From positions 124,001 to 188,000 of the forward strand of contig NZ_SMAF01000001.1 in assembly GCF_004343305.1 (NCBI RefSeq): a stretch of DNA of 64,000 bases, read 5' to 3'. A model generated the notes under the pieces. That model did not search any database and was not told the origin of the DNA. It worked only from the letters and a program-made list of their open reading frames with translations. This stretch comes from Pseudofulvimonas gallinarii. Lineage in GTDB: Bacteria; Pseudomonadota; Gammaproteobacteria; Xanthomonadales; UBA2363. How positions within the stretch are numbered: position 1 is the stretch's first letter; every line of letters starts with the position of its first letter. The translations under genes were made by a program, and so were the position numbers. Shown in pieces: positions 16,284-25,083 of this stretch.

Positions 16284-18554
16284 TCAGACGCCGACCGGCT
16301 CGGCCGGCACCTCTTCCTCGACGTCGACTTTCAGGGTCCCGTCGACCACGTCCACCAGCACCTTGCCGCCGTTCACCAGACGGCCGAACAGCAGTTCGTC
16401 CGCCAGCGCGCGCTTGACATGGTCCTGGATGATCCGCGACATCGGTCGCGCACCCATCTGCGGATCAAAGCCATGCTCGGCCAGCCAGCGGCGGGCATCC
16501 GGGGTCACGGTCAGCACCACCTGGCGCTCGGCCAGCTGTGCTTCCAGCTCGATGATGAACTTGTCGACCACGCGCAGGATGTGTTCGAAATCCAGCGGGG
16601 CGAACTGGATGATCGCATCCAGGCGGTTGCGGAACTCCGGCGTGAACACCCGGCGGATGACTTCCATCGCGTCGGTGGCGTGGTTCTGGTCGATGAAGCC
16701 GATGCTGCGCCGTGCCGCGATCGCCGCACCCGCGTTCGTGGTCATGACCAGCACCACGTTGCGGAAGTTGGCTTCGCGACCGTTGCTGTCGGTGAGCGCG
16801 CCACGGTCCATGATCTGCAGCAGGATGTTGTACACATCCGGATGCGCCTTCTCGATCTCGTCCAGCAGGATCACAGCGTGTGGATGCTTGGTCACCGCTT
16901 CGGTGAGCTGCCCGCCCTGGTCGAAGCCGACGTAGCCCGGCGGCGCGCCGATCAGGCGCGATACCGAATGCGGTTCCATGTACTCGGACATGTCGAAGCG
17001 GATCAGCTCGATGCCGAGCTGCATCGCCAGCTGGCGCGTCACCTCGGTCTTGCCGACGCCGGTCGGCCCGGCGAACAGGAAGCTGCCGATCGGTTTGGCC
17101 GGATTGCCCAGACCCGAACGCGCCATCTTGATCGCGGCCGCCAAGGTGTCGATGGCCGGGTCCTGCCCGAACACCACCATCTTCAGGTTGCGGTCGAGGT
17201 TGCGCAGCACGTCGCGGTCCGATGCCGAGACCTGCTTCTCGGGAATGCGCGCCATGCGCGCCACGACGTATTCGATGTCGTCGACGTCGACCTTTCCGTC
17301 GCGTTCGGCTTCAGGCAGCAGGCGCTGCCGGGCACCCGCCTCGTCGATGACATCGATGGCCTTGTCCGGCAACAGGCGGTCGCCGATGTGCCGGACGGAC
17401 AGATCCACCGCCGCCTGCAGCGCATCGGGGCTGTATTCGACCTGATGGTGTTCCTCGAACTTGCCCTTCAGGCCCTTGAGGATCTCCACGGCCTCGGCCA
17501 CCGACGGCTCGACGACGTCGATCTTCTGGAAACGACGCGCCAGCGCCCGGTCCTTCTCGAAGACCGCGCGGTATTCCTGGAACGTGGTCGACCCGATGCA
17601 GCGCAGTTCGCCGTTCGACAGCACCGGCTTGATGAGGTTGGAGGCATCCATGGTGCCACCGGAGGCGGAGCCGGCGCCGATCACCGTGTGGATCTCGTCG
17701 ATGAACAGGATCGCGTTCGGGCGCTTCTTCAGCTCGGCGAGCACGCCCTTCAGGCGCTTCTCGAAATCGCCGCGATACTTGGTCCCGGCGACCAGCGCGC
17801 CGAGGTCGAGCGAATAGATCACCGCATCGGCGAGCACGTCCGGCACCTCGCCGGCGACGATGCGCATCGCCAGGCCCTCGGCCAGCGCGGTCTTGCCGAC
17901 GCCGGCGTCACCGACGTACAAGGGATTGTTCTTGCGGCGCCGGCACAGCACCTGCACGGTCCGCTCGATCTCGGCGGCACGGCCAATCAGAGGATCGATC
18001 CGGCCAGACTCGGCGAGTTCATTGAGGTTGCTGGCAAATTCCGCCAGCGGGTCACGGCGGGACTCGCCGTCGCCGGCCTCGCCTTCCTGCTTCGCATCAG
18101 GAGTCTCGGCCGGCTCATGGCCGATCTTGGCGACACCGTGCGACAGGTAGTTGACCACGTCGAGGCGGCCGACATCCTGCTGGTTGAGGAAGTAGACGGC
18201 GTGCGAGTCCTTTTCGCCGAAGATCGCCACCAGCACGTTGGCGCCGGTCACTTCCTTCCGGCCCGACGACTGCACGTGGTACACGGCCCGCTGCAGGACG
18301 CGCTGGAAGGCCAGCGTCGGCTGCGTGTCGCGGGTGTCACTCTCGGGCAGGACGGGCACGGTTTCGCTGATGACGCCGCGCAGGTCGCTGGCCAGCCGCT
18401 TGAGATCACCGCCGCAGGCCTGCAGAACCGGCGCTGCCGACGGATTGTCGACCAGCGCCAGCAGCAGATGCTCCACGGTCATGAACTCGTGACGCTGTTC
18501 GCGGGCGCTCTTGTAGCACTGGCCGATGGTGAGTTCGAGGTCTTTGCTGAACAT
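16284..18554 (-). CDS. clpA: ATP-dependent Clp protease ATP-binding subunit ClpA
   Basis: A 756-residue AAA+ unfoldase that feeds substrates into ClpP. In order: a Clp N-terminal repeat domain (about 1-145), a first ATPase with Walker [14 protein letters not shown] and Walker [10 protein letters not shown], and a second ATPase with [12 protein letters not shown] and [13 protein letters not shown], then the D2-small domain. The ClpB-type middle coiled-coil is missing, which identifies ClpA. The start at MFSKDLEL (18554) has an AGGAA site just upstream; the longer frame is rejected. clpS lies 69 nt upstream in the same direction, and clpP is in this window at 62.9 kb. Confidence 0.96.
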   Translation of the reverse strand: MFSKDLELTIGQCYKSAREQRHEFMTVEHLLLALVDNPSAAPVLQACGGDLKRLASDLRGVISETVPVLPESDTRDTQPTLAFQRVLQRAVYHVQSSGRKEVTGANVLVAIFGEKDSHAVYFLNQQDVGRLDVVNYLSHGVAKIGHEPAETPDAKQEGEAGDGESRRDPLAEFASNLNELAESGRIDPLIGRAAEIERTVQVLCRRRKNNPLYVGDAGVGKTALAEGLAMRIVAGEVPDVLADAVIYSLDLGALVAGTKYRGDFEKRLKGVLAELKKRPNAILFIDEIHTVIGAGSASGGTMDASNLIKPVLSNGELRCIGSTTFQEYRAVFEKDRALARRFQKIDVVEPSVAEAVEILKGLKGKFEEHHQVEYSPDALQAAVDLSVRHIGDRLLPDKAIDVIDEAGARQRLLPEAERDGKVDVDDIEYVVARMARIPEKQVSASDRDVLRNLDRNLKMVVFGQDPAIDTLAAAIKMARSGLGNPAKPIGSFLFAGPTGVGKTEVTRQLAMQLGIELIRFDMSEYMEPHSVSRLIGAPPGYVGFDQGGQLTEAVTKHPHAVILLDEIEKAHPDVYNILLQIMDRGALTDSNGREANFRNVVLVMTTNAGAAIAARRSIGFIDQNHATDAMEVIRRVFTPEFRNRLDAIIQFAPLDFEHILRVVDKFIIELEAQLAERQVVLTVTPDARRWLAEHGFDPQMGARPMSRIIQDHVKRALADELLFGRLVNGGKVLVDVVDGTLKVDVEEEVPAEPVGV

Positions 18555-18623
18555 GTGGGTTCCTGGCGTTGACCTGACTATGCGTCCGGGGCGGGCAGTT
18601 TTCAATCCGTCGCCGACGGCGGT

Positions 18624-18953
18624 TCAGCCGTCGCTGATCCTCTCCAGCGTACACAGGAGCGGGTGCTGGTGCTTGCGCGAGAACTCGTTGACCTGGGTGA
18701 CCTTGGTTTCCGCCACTTCCCGCGTAAAGACGCCGCAGATGCCCTTGCCCCGGGTATGCACGTGCAGCATGACCTGGGTGGCGCGTTCCCGGTTCATCGA
18801 GAAGAACAGCTGCAGCACGCTGACCACGAAATCCATGGGTGTGTAGTCGTCGTTGAGCAGCACCACCTGGTACATCGGCGGTCGGGCGACCTCGGGCGGT
18901 GCGGTTTCCACGGCGACGCCGTGGTCAGGGTCCTTGTCCGGGTGGGTTGCCAT
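18624..18953 (-). CDS. clpS: ClpS adaptor protein
   Basis: A 109-residue adaptor that binds the ClpA N-domain and delivers N-end-rule substrates. The fold is evident from [17 protein letters not shown], the helix [18 protein letters not shown], and [16 protein letters not shown]. The N-terminal 30 residues are acidic and flexible, as expected for the segment that enters the ClpA pore. The ATG at 18953 begins [11 protein letters not shown]; the longer frame would add an arginine-rich stretch not found in ClpS. It precedes clpA as in E. coli. Confidence 0.95.
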   Translation of the reverse strand: MATHPDKDPDHGVAVETAPPEVARPPMYQVVLLNDDYTPMDFVVSVLQLFFSMNRERATQVMLHVHTRGKGICGVFTREVAETKVTQVNEFSRKHQHPLLCTLERISDG

Positions 18954-19072
18954 CGTGAAGGAAGAATCTGGCTGCAATGCCGCGATTTTACGCTGTCCTG
19001 CGCGGAGCCGTCGCCCTGGCCGCGCAAGGCGCGCCGCGATCAGGGCGCGTCCACGCGGTAACATGCGGCCCG

Positions 19073-19558
19073 ATGAAGGATTCGATTGCCCCCGTCCCGC
19101 GTCCGGACGTCTCCGCCCTGCCCCGCATCACCGTCGCCGCCGTCGTCCCCGATGGCGACCGCTTCCTGTACGTGGAGGAGTCGGTCGCCGGTGCGCTCGT
19201 GATCAACCAGCCCGCCGGCCACCTCGAGCCGGGAGAAACCCTGGTCGAGGCAGCCGTCCGCGAAACACTGGAGGAAACCGGCTGGCAGGTCGAAGTGACC
19301 GGTCTGGTGGCGGTGTACCACTGGCCGGATCCCCCTGACCGCAAGCCCGTCCTGCGTTTCACCTTCGCCGCACGCCCCCTCTCCCACGATCCTGGTCGCC
19401 CGCTCGACACGGGTATCGTGCGCGCCGTATGGCTGCGCCAGGACGAGCTGCTTGGCGGCGGGCACAGGCTGCGCAGCCCGCTGGTCGCCCGCAGCCTGCA
19501 TGATTTCCTGAATGGACAGCCTGCGCCGCTGTCATTGCTGCCGTCGATTGGCGGCTGA
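19073..19558 (+). CDS. nudJ: Nudix hydrolase, NudJ-like
   Basis: A 161-residue Nudix phosphohydrolase. The Nudix box runs from [16 protein letters not shown] to TLEETGW and contains the required Glu and Arg residues. E. coli NudJ (YmfB) acts on nucleoside di- and triphosphates and on the HMP-PP thiamine intermediate. The gene order nudJ-mnmA-hflD is the same here as in E. coli, which supports the assignment over other Nudix enzymes. I start at MKDSIAPVP (19073), because the longer frame runs back into the clpS promoter region. Confidence 0.85.
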   Translation: MKDSIAPVPRPDVSALPRITVAAVVPDGDRFLYVEESVAGALVINQPAGHLEPGETLVEAAVRETLEETGWQVEVTGLVAVYHWPDPPDRKPVLRFTFAARPLSHDPGRPLDTGIVRAVWLRQDELLGGGHRLRSPLVARSLHDFLNGQPAPLSLLPSIGG

Positions 19559-19577
19559 ACGTCCCCATCAACTGTCC

Positions 19578-20702
19578 ATGACTCCGGATCCGATCATCAT
19601 CGGCCTTTCGGGCGGCGTCGATTCGTCGGTCGCCGCGCTGCGCCTGCGCCAGTCCGGCCGCGATGTCGCCGCCCTGTTCATGAAGAACTGGGAGGAGGAC
19701 GACGTCAGCGGTACCTGCTCCGCCGAAGCCGACGCGGCCGATGCACAGGCGGTCGCCGACCATCTCGGCATGGTCCTGCACACGCGCAACTTTGCCGCCG
19801 AATACTGGGACGGCGTGTTCGAGCAGTTCCTCGCCGAACACCGGGCCGGTCGCACGCCGAATCCCGACGTGCTCTGCAACCGCGAAATCAAGTTCAAAAC
19901 CTTCCTCGACCACGCCCACGACCTCGGCGCTGCCCGGATCGCGACGGGTCACTACGCCCGCGTCGGCCGCGCTGCCGACGGCCAATGGCTGCTGCTTCGC
20001 GCCGCCGACCAGAACAAGGACCAGACCTACTTCCTGTACACGTTGGGCCAGGCGCAACTGGCGGTCACCGAGTTCCCGATCGGCGACCTGCCGAAACCAC
20101 AGGTGCGCGAACTGGCCACGGGTGCCGGCCTGGCAACGGCGCGGAAGAAGGACTCGACCGGGATCTGCTTCATCGGCGAACGCGATTTCGCCGGCTTCCT
20201 TGCGCGCTACCTGCCGCCGTGCAGCGGCGAGATCCGCAGCGTCCGCGGCACGAAGCTGGGCGAACATCCGGGCGTGCACTTCTTCACGCTGGGACAACGC
20301 CAGGGTCTGGGCATCGGAGGACGGGCGGATGGCAACGGCGAGCCGTGGTTCGTGGTCGGCAAGGATCCAGCCTCGAACACCGTCTGGGTCGACCAGGGCG
20401 ACAGCCCCCTGCTGTATTCCGATCGCCTCGAAGCCTGCCAGCTCAGCTGGGTGGCGGGTGCCGTCCCGGCTGCCGCTTTCGAGTGCACCGCGAAGACCCG
20501 CTACCGCCAGCCCGACCAGGCCTGCACGGTCACGATGCTCGGGGGCGGTCGCTGCAGCGTGCGGTTCGCGCAGCCGCAGCGCGCCGTGACTCCGGGGCAA
20601 TCGGTGGTGTTCTACCAGGGCGAGCGTTGCCTCGGTGGCGGCGTCATCGAGGCCACCAACGCCGCCTACGGCGGACTCAAAGACAGATTAGGAGAGCACT
20701 GA
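19578..20702 (+). CDS. mnmA: tRNA 2-thiouridylase MnmA
   Basis: A 374-residue enzyme that thiolates U34 of tRNA-Lys, -Glu and -Gln using ATP and sulfur relayed from IscS/Tus. The PP-loop SGGVDSSV lies at about 10-17. The two catalytic cysteines are in [11 protein letters not shown] and [13 protein letters not shown], and the C-terminal part forms the usual beta domains ending [15 protein letters not shown]. The start at MTPDPIIIG follows nudJ by 19 nt. hflD begins 2 nt after its stop, so translation of the pair is likely coupled. Confidence 0.95.
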   Translation: MTPDPIIIGLSGGVDSSVAALRLRQSGRDVAALFMKNWEEDDVSGTCSAEADAADAQAVADHLGMVLHTRNFAAEYWDGVFEQFLAEHRAGRTPNPDVLCNREIKFKTFLDHAHDLGAARIATGHYARVGRAADGQWLLLRAADQNKDQTYFLYTLGQAQLAVTEFPIGDLPKPQVRELATGAGLATARKKDSTGICFIGERDFAGFLARYLPPCSGEIRSVRGTKLGEHPGVHFFTLGQRQGLGIGGRADGNGEPWFVVGKDPASNTVWVDQGDSPLLYSDRLEACQLSWVAGAVPAAAFECTAKTRYRQPDQACTVTMLGGGRCSVRFAQPQRAVTPGQSVVFYQGERCLGGGVIEATNAAYGGLKDRLGEH

Positions 20703-20704
20703 GC

Positions 20705-21346
20705 ATGGATCGTGCGCTGGACCGTTTCGAAGCCCAGACCCTGGCGCTGGCCGGTGTCGTCCAGGCCGTCCACCAGGCGCTGCTCGTCGCCCGTCGCGGC
20801 GAAGCGGAACCTGAACCCCGCGACGCCAGCCTGGCCAGCATCCTGCGCCTGTCGGTGGATTCGCCCGACGCGGTCTATGGCGGACTGGGCGGCGTGCGCA
20901 GCGGGCTCCGCCTGCTGGTCAGCCAGCTGCGCGGCGAGCAGCGCGATGCCGACCTGCTGCGCGTGGCCGGTACCGTGCTCCAGGTCGAACGCCGCTACAG
21001 CCGCCATGACGCCATGCAGGGCGAGCTGCGCCGGCGGCTGCTGACCCTGGCGAACCTTCACGGTCCCGACGACGCGTCTTCGCCGGAGGCGGTCACCGGG
21101 CTGGCCGCCGCCTATCTGGCAACGATTTCAACGCTCACGCCGCGGGTAAAAATACCCGGCAACCCATTGATATTGAAAGAGCCGTCAAATATCGCACAGA
21201 TCCGCGCCTGCCTGTTGGCGGCACTGCGCAGCGCCAGCCTCTGGCGACAGCTGGGCGGCAAGGGCTGGCATCTCATCCTGCGCCGCGGCCGGCTGGTGGA
21301 AACGGCCCAGCGACTGCTCGGTCGCAGCCTCGCGACCGTGCAATAG
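20705..21346 (+). CDS. hflD: high-frequency lysogenization protein HflD homologue
   Basis: A 213-residue, mainly helical, membrane-associated protein of the HflD/YcfC family. E. coli HflD binds phage lambda CII and its cellular role is unsettled. Family features are QTLALAGVVQAVHQALLVAR near the start and the central LANLH, YLATISTLTPRVKIPGNP stretch. The position directly after mnmA matches E. coli, where purB follows; here it is followed instead by convergent genes. The stop is 41 nt from the HIT gene on the other strand. Confidence 0.88.
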   Translation: MDRALDRFEAQTLALAGVVQAVHQALLVARRGEAEPEPRDASLASILRLSVDSPDAVYGGLGGVRSGLRLLVSQLRGEQRDADLLRVAGTVLQVERRYSRHDAMQGELRRRLLTLANLHGPDDASSPEAVTGLAAAYLATISTLTPRVKIPGNPLILKEPSNIAQIRACLLAALRSASLWRQLGGKGWHLILRRGRLVETAQRLLGRSLATVQ

Positions 21347-21387
21347 CCAGCGGGCCCCACCTGCCCGCGCTTGCCCTCGCCTGCCGC

Positions 21388-21732
21388 TCAGCCTGGCGGC
21401 CAGGCCAGACGGCGTCCCGCCAGCAGGTGCAGGTGGATGTGGTACACGCTCTGCCCGCCATCGTCACGGCAGTTCATCACCACCCGGTAGCCGTTTTCCG
21501 CGAAGCCCTGCTCGCGTGCATAGCGCGCAGCCGCCAGCATCAGCTGGCCGAGCAGCCCGGCGTGCTTGTCGGTAGCGTCGTCGAGCGTCTCGATCGGCTG
21601 TTTCGGAATGAACAGCACATGCACCGGCGCCTGCGGGTTGATGTCACGGAACGCCAGCACGTCGTCGTCCTCGTAGACGATGTCTGCGGGAATCTCGCGG
21701 CGGATGATCTTGGTGAACAGGGTGTCGGACAT
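21388..21732 (-). CDS. hinT: HIT family hydrolase (HinT-like)
   Basis: A 114-residue histidine-triad protein. It opens SDTLFTKIIRREIPADIVYE and carries the triad HIHLHLL (98-104). HinT enzymes cleave phosphoramidates of AMP, such as those in aminoacyl-adenylate by-products. The length and the N-terminal signature fit HinT (119 residues in E. coli). It lies downstream of recR on the same strand, with 25 nt between the recR stop and its start, so it may be the last gene of the dnaX-ybaB-recR transcript. Confidence 0.88.
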   Translation of the reverse strand: MSDTLFTKIIRREIPADIVYEDDDVLAFRDINPQAPVHVLFIPKQPIETLDDATDKHAGLLGQLMLAAARYAREQGFAENGYRVVMNCRDDGGQSVYHIHLHLLAGRRLAWPPG

Positions 21733-21757
21733 CGGGTTCGTCCTGTGCGTCATGGAA

Positions 21758-22348
21758 TCAGAGGGATTGCCGGCTGCCGAAGGCCAGCGCCAGCGTGCCG
21801 CGATCGACGAACTCCAGTTCGCCGCCCAACGGGACGCCGTGCGCCAGGCGCGTGGCACGCACATCGGCGCTGCGCGCCAGTTCGGCCAGGTAGTGCGCGG
21901 TGGCCTCGCCTTCGACGGTGGCATTGGTGGCGATGATCAGCTCCTGGACGCCTTCCTCCAGCAGCCTGTTGGCCAGCAAGTCCAGGCCCAGTTCACGCGG
22001 GCCGCGGCCGTCGATGGCACTGAGCCGGCCATGCATCACGAAATAGTTGCCGCGGTAGCCGGTGGCCTGCTCGATGGCGGCCAGGTCGATCGGGCTTTCG
22101 ACGATGCACAGCAGCTGCTGGTCGCGATTGCCGCCCAGGCAGATCGCACACAGCTCGTTCTCGCTATAGTCACGGCAGCGCCGGCAATGCCCGATGCCTG
22201 TCATCGCCTCGGCCAGCGTCGCCGCCAGCCGCCGGCCGCCGTCACGGTCACGCTCCAGCAGCTGGTAGGCCATGCGTTGCGCCGACTTCGGGCCGACCCC
22301 CGGCAGGCAGCGCAGGTCGTCGATCAGGCGCCTGAGCAGGGCACTCAT
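21758..22348 (-). CDS. recR: recombination mediator RecR
   Basis: A 196-residue protein that, with RecO and RecF, helps load RecA at single-strand gaps. It shows a helix-hairpin-helix (CLPGVGPKSAQRMAYQLLE), a zinc finger (CRRCRDYSENELCAIC), and a Toprim domain starting CIVESPIDLAAIE. The arrangement dnaX-ybaB-recR on the leftward strand is conserved widely, including E. coli. Confidence 0.96.
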   Translation of the reverse strand: MSALLRRLIDDLRCLPGVGPKSAQRMAYQLLERDRDGGRRLAATLAEAMTGIGHCRRCRDYSENELCAICLGGNRDQQLLCIVESPIDLAAIEQATGYRGNYFVMHGRLSAIDGRGPRELGLDLLANRLLEEGVQELIIATNATVEGEATAHYLAELARSADVRATRLAHGVPLGGELEFVDRGTLALAFGSRQSL

Positions 22349-22373
22349 CGTCGCGGACCGTTCCGGGACGCGC

Positions 22374-22706
22374 TCAGAACAGGCCCGGGATCTTCATGCC
22401 GGGAGGAATCGGCATGCCCTGAGTGGCTTCCGCCATGCTCTTTTCGGTCAATGCCGTCACCTTGTTGACGGCATCATTGACCGCCGCGGCGACCAGGTCC
22501 TCGGCCATGTCCGGATCGTCGGCGAGGATCTGCCGGTCGATGCGCACGCGACGTACCTGGTGCTTGCCGGTCATCACCACTTCGACCATGCCGCCGCCGG
22601 CACTGCCGGTGACCTCGGTTTGCGCCAGCTGCTCCTGCGCTTTCTGGATGTCTTCCTGGGCCTTCTGCACTTTCTGCATCAGGCCGGCGATCTGGTTCTT
22701 GAACAT
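22374..22706 (-). CDS. ybaB: nucleoid-associated protein YbaB/EbfC
   Basis: A 110-residue DNA-binding protein starting MFKNQIAGLMQKVQKAQED. It has the glycine-rich hinge TGSAGGGMVEV and the conserved VRIDRQIL segment, and forms a tweezer-like dimer. I chose the ATG at 22706; the open frame extends upstream only inside dnaX. It lies between dnaX and recR in the usual order. Confidence 0.95.
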   Translation of the reverse strand: MFKNQIAGLMQKVQKAQEDIQKAQEQLAQTEVTGSAGGGMVEVVMTGKHQVRRVRIDRQILADDPDMAEDLVAAAVNDAVNKVTALTEKSMAEATQGMPIPPGMKIPGLF

Positions 22707-22737
22707 GTCGGGTTCCTGGGAGTGGGTGGAAATGGCC

Positions 22738-24468
22738 TCAGAGCGGCCGCACCGATCCGGGTGCCAGCTCGGCATCGAAGGCGGCCATCGCCGCCTGCAC
22801 ACCCGGATGCGTGGAAAAGTCGTTGCTCGCCTGCTGCTGCCGGGCCTGCTGCTGCGCAGCGCTTCGTTGCGCGGGCGTGTCGCCCGCTTCGGCAACGAAT
22901 TCGATGGCGATGCGCACCGGCCGGGCGACCGCCGCCGACAGCGCCTGCTCAAGTTCCTGGCGGATGCCTGGCGTGCACAGGGCATCGAGGGCGCGCGGCA
23001 GACCGAGGCGAAGGGCATCACCTTCGCAGCCGAGCACAGTGCAGTGATCGGCCACCTGCCGCGTCGAGGCGCGCAGGCCCATCTGTTCGATCGCCGACAT
23101 CCAGCTCGAGGTATCGGCGGGCAGCGCGATCGGATCGGGGATGACGTGCTCGCTCGCCGGGATACGCGCCGGGATCGGATCAGGAACACCCGGCGCCGCG
23201 ACGGCACGCGCCGGCATCGAAGGCGCGGCCGGCGCCGTCGTAGTCGGTGCGGCCACCTTGGCAGAAGGCGCGGCGATGCGTGGTGCCGGCCCTGCAGACG
23301 CCGAACGCGCCGCCGGGACCGCCGCCGCGGTGGTCACCGCACTGCGCTGTGCCTGTGAACCGCTGTCGCCGCCCGGTTCAGCCTCGGGCCTGAAGGCCAG
23401 CATGCGCAGCAGGCTCATCTCGAAACCGATGCGCGGCGACGGTGCCAGCGACAGGTCGCGGGCGCCCTGCGTGGCGATCTGGTAGTACAGCTGCACATCC
23501 TCGGGCGCCAGGCGTTCCGCCAGCGTCCGGGTGCGCGCGACATCGAAGCGGTCGGCCGCCTCACCCGCCGCTGGCAGCAACTGGCAGACCTGCACCCGAT
23601 GCAGCGCGACTGCCATGTCGCCAAGAACGCTGCCGTAGTCGACAACGAAGCCGGCCACCGCTTCGACCGCCGCGTAAAGTGCCGCCGCGTCGCCGTCGGC
23701 AACCGCTTCGAGCAGGCGCAGCACGATGTCCTGGTCGAGCGTGCCCAGCATGGCGCGGACTTCCGATTCGGCCAGCTGTCCACCGCCATGGGCGATCGCC
23801 TGGTCAAGCAGGCTCAGGCCGTCGCGCAGGCTGCCGTCGGCGGCGTGCGCGATCAGCGCCAGCGATGACGGTTCCGATGCGATGCCTTCGGCGGCCAGGA
23901 TGTGCGCGAACTGGCCGGCGATTTCATCCTCGCGCAGGCGCCGCAGGCTGAACTGCAGGCAGCGCGACAGGACGGTGACCGGCAGCTTCTGCGGGTCCGT
24001 CGTCGCAAGCAGGAAACGGACGTGTTCGGGCGGCTCTTCCAGCGTCTTCAACAGCGCGTTGAAGGCGTTCTTCGACAGCATGTGCACTTCGTCGATCAGG
24101 AAGACCTTGTAGCGGCCGCGCGACGGCGCGTACTGCGCGCTGTCGATCAGCTCGCGCACGTCGTCGACGCCGGTGTGCGAAGCAGCGTCGATCTCGATCA
24201 GGTCGACGAAGCGGCCGGCATCGACTTCCAGGCAGACCGGACACTGGCCGCAGGGTTCGCTGGACACCCCGCTCTCGCAGTTCAGCGACTTGGCGAAGAT
24301 GCGCGCGATCGTCGTCTTGCCGACGCCGCGCGTACCGGTGAACAGGAAGGCATGGTGCACGCGGCCGGTGTCGAGCGCGTTGCGCAAGGCCTTGACCACG
24401 TGTTCCTGGCCAACCAGTTCGGTGAATGTCCGCGGCCGCCATTTGCGGGCCAGGGCGAGATAACTCAT
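22738..24468 (-). CDS. dnaX: DNA polymerase III subunit gamma/tau
   Basis: A 576-residue clamp-loader ATPase. Walker A is GTRGVGKTTIAR, the zinc module has CPVCLEV, Walker B/sensor is IDEVHMLSKNAFNALLK, and a middle lid and collar follow up to about residue 360. The Ala/Pro-rich linker (370-450) and the last 120 residues are the tau part that contacts DnaB and the polymerase. It is shorter than E. coli tau (643). I saw no A-rich slippery sequence like the one used in E. coli to make gamma, so one tau-type product seems likely. Confidence 0.95.
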   Translation of the reverse strand: MSYLALARKWRPRTFTELVGQEHVVKALRNALDTGRVHHAFLFTGTRGVGKTTIARIFAKSLNCESGVSSEPCGQCPVCLEVDAGRFVDLIEIDAASHTGVDDVRELIDSAQYAPSRGRYKVFLIDEVHMLSKNAFNALLKTLEEPPEHVRFLLATTDPQKLPVTVLSRCLQFSLRRLREDEIAGQFAHILAAEGIASEPSSLALIAHAADGSLRDGLSLLDQAIAHGGGQLAESEVRAMLGTLDQDIVLRLLEAVADGDAAALYAAVEAVAGFVVDYGSVLGDMAVALHRVQVCQLLPAAGEAADRFDVARTRTLAERLAPEDVQLYYQIATQGARDLSLAPSPRIGFEMSLLRMLAFRPEAEPGGDSGSQAQRSAVTTAAAVPAARSASAGPAPRIAAPSAKVAAPTTTAPAAPSMPARAVAAPGVPDPIPARIPASEHVIPDPIALPADTSSWMSAIEQMGLRASTRQVADHCTVLGCEGDALRLGLPRALDALCTPGIRQELEQALSAAVARPVRIAIEFVAEAGDTPAQRSAAQQQARQQQASNDFSTHPGVQAAMAAFDAELAPGSVRPL

Positions 24469-24581
24469 GGGCGGGATCGGTCCTGTGCGCGGATGTCGCC
24501 TTTCGGCGCATCACGGGGGAGGTCGATTCTGCCAGACTGCGGGCGAACTGGCCCGCGGATGGGGCGCCGTCGCGGTTTGGC

Positions 24582-24611
24582 TTGTCGGTATGCCCTGCCC
24601 TCCGGTATGCT
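24582..24611 (+). promoter_or_regulatory. sigma70-type promoter for tRNA-Ser
   Basis: TTGTCG (24582-24587) and TATGCT (24606-24611) are separated by 18 bp and point towards the tRNA-Ser gene 45 nt downstream. The -35 matches the consensus in four of six positions and the -10 in four of six. Confidence 0.5.
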
Positions 24612-24656
24612 TGCGCGCTCGCTGCGAAGGCTTCACCGCCTTGTGCCGCGTGACCC

Positions 24657-24749
24657 GGAGAGATGGCCGAGTGGTTGAAGGCGCACGCCTGGAAAGTGTG
24701 TATACGGCTTAACACCGTATCGAGGGTTCGAATCCCTCTCTCTCCGCCA
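24657..24749 (+). tRNA. tRNA-Ser (anticodon GGA), long variable arm
   Basis: The acceptor GGAGAGA pairs with TCTCTCC, the anticodon loop centres on GGA, the T-arm contains GGTTCGAATCC, and CCA is encoded. The long variable arm (GTATACGGCTTAACACCGTAT region) marks it as a class II tRNA. It reads Ser codons UCC/UCU. Confidence 0.95.
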
Positions 24750-24805
24750 GATTCCGCAGTTCCGCATCGCGCGACGTCCAACGCGCCCGGCCTGCAATGC
24801 TCTAT

Positions 24806-24917
24806 GGTGGCCTCCGTCGGCCCCCGCGGCGATAGATGGTGAACTCGGCCAGGTCCGGAAGGAAGCAACCGTAATCATCGATTCGGGCGACGGGATCCGT
24901 CGGCGGAGGCTGCCACC
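24806..24917 (+). ncRNA. ffs: signal recognition particle RNA (4.5S)
   Basis: The hallmark SRP hairpin is present: GGTCCGGAAGGAAGCAAC at 24852-24869, with the asymmetric loop recognised by the Ffh M-domain. The 5' end (GGTGGCCTCCG) pairs with the 3' end (CGGAGG then GCCACC), giving the long closing stem of about 112 nt. It sits between tRNA-Ser and the beta-helix genes. The RNA guides co-translational membrane targeting with Ffh. Ends are set from pairing and may be off by a few bases. Confidence 0.93.
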
Positions 24918-25083
24918 CTTCCCGCCCCGATCCTTCCGGACCTGGCTGTTGCCCGGCCCGGCTCGTGCCTCGCCTCGGCAACGCCGGACCGGGCCACGTG
25001 GGTCCGCGATGCCTTGCCGGGCCTGGCGGCACGACGGGACCGGTGGGGGATCCTCCGGCCCGGCTCCAGTACGCGCCACGGGG

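Noticed and set aside
16260-18572. 770-residue open frame antisense to clpA
   Set aside because: It mirrors clpA on the opposite strand. GC-rich codon bias keeps antisense frames open, and the protein shows no domain or signal.
22738-24468. programmed frameshift in dnaX to make gamma
   Set aside because: No A-rich slippery heptamer followed by a stem was seen in the coding strand.
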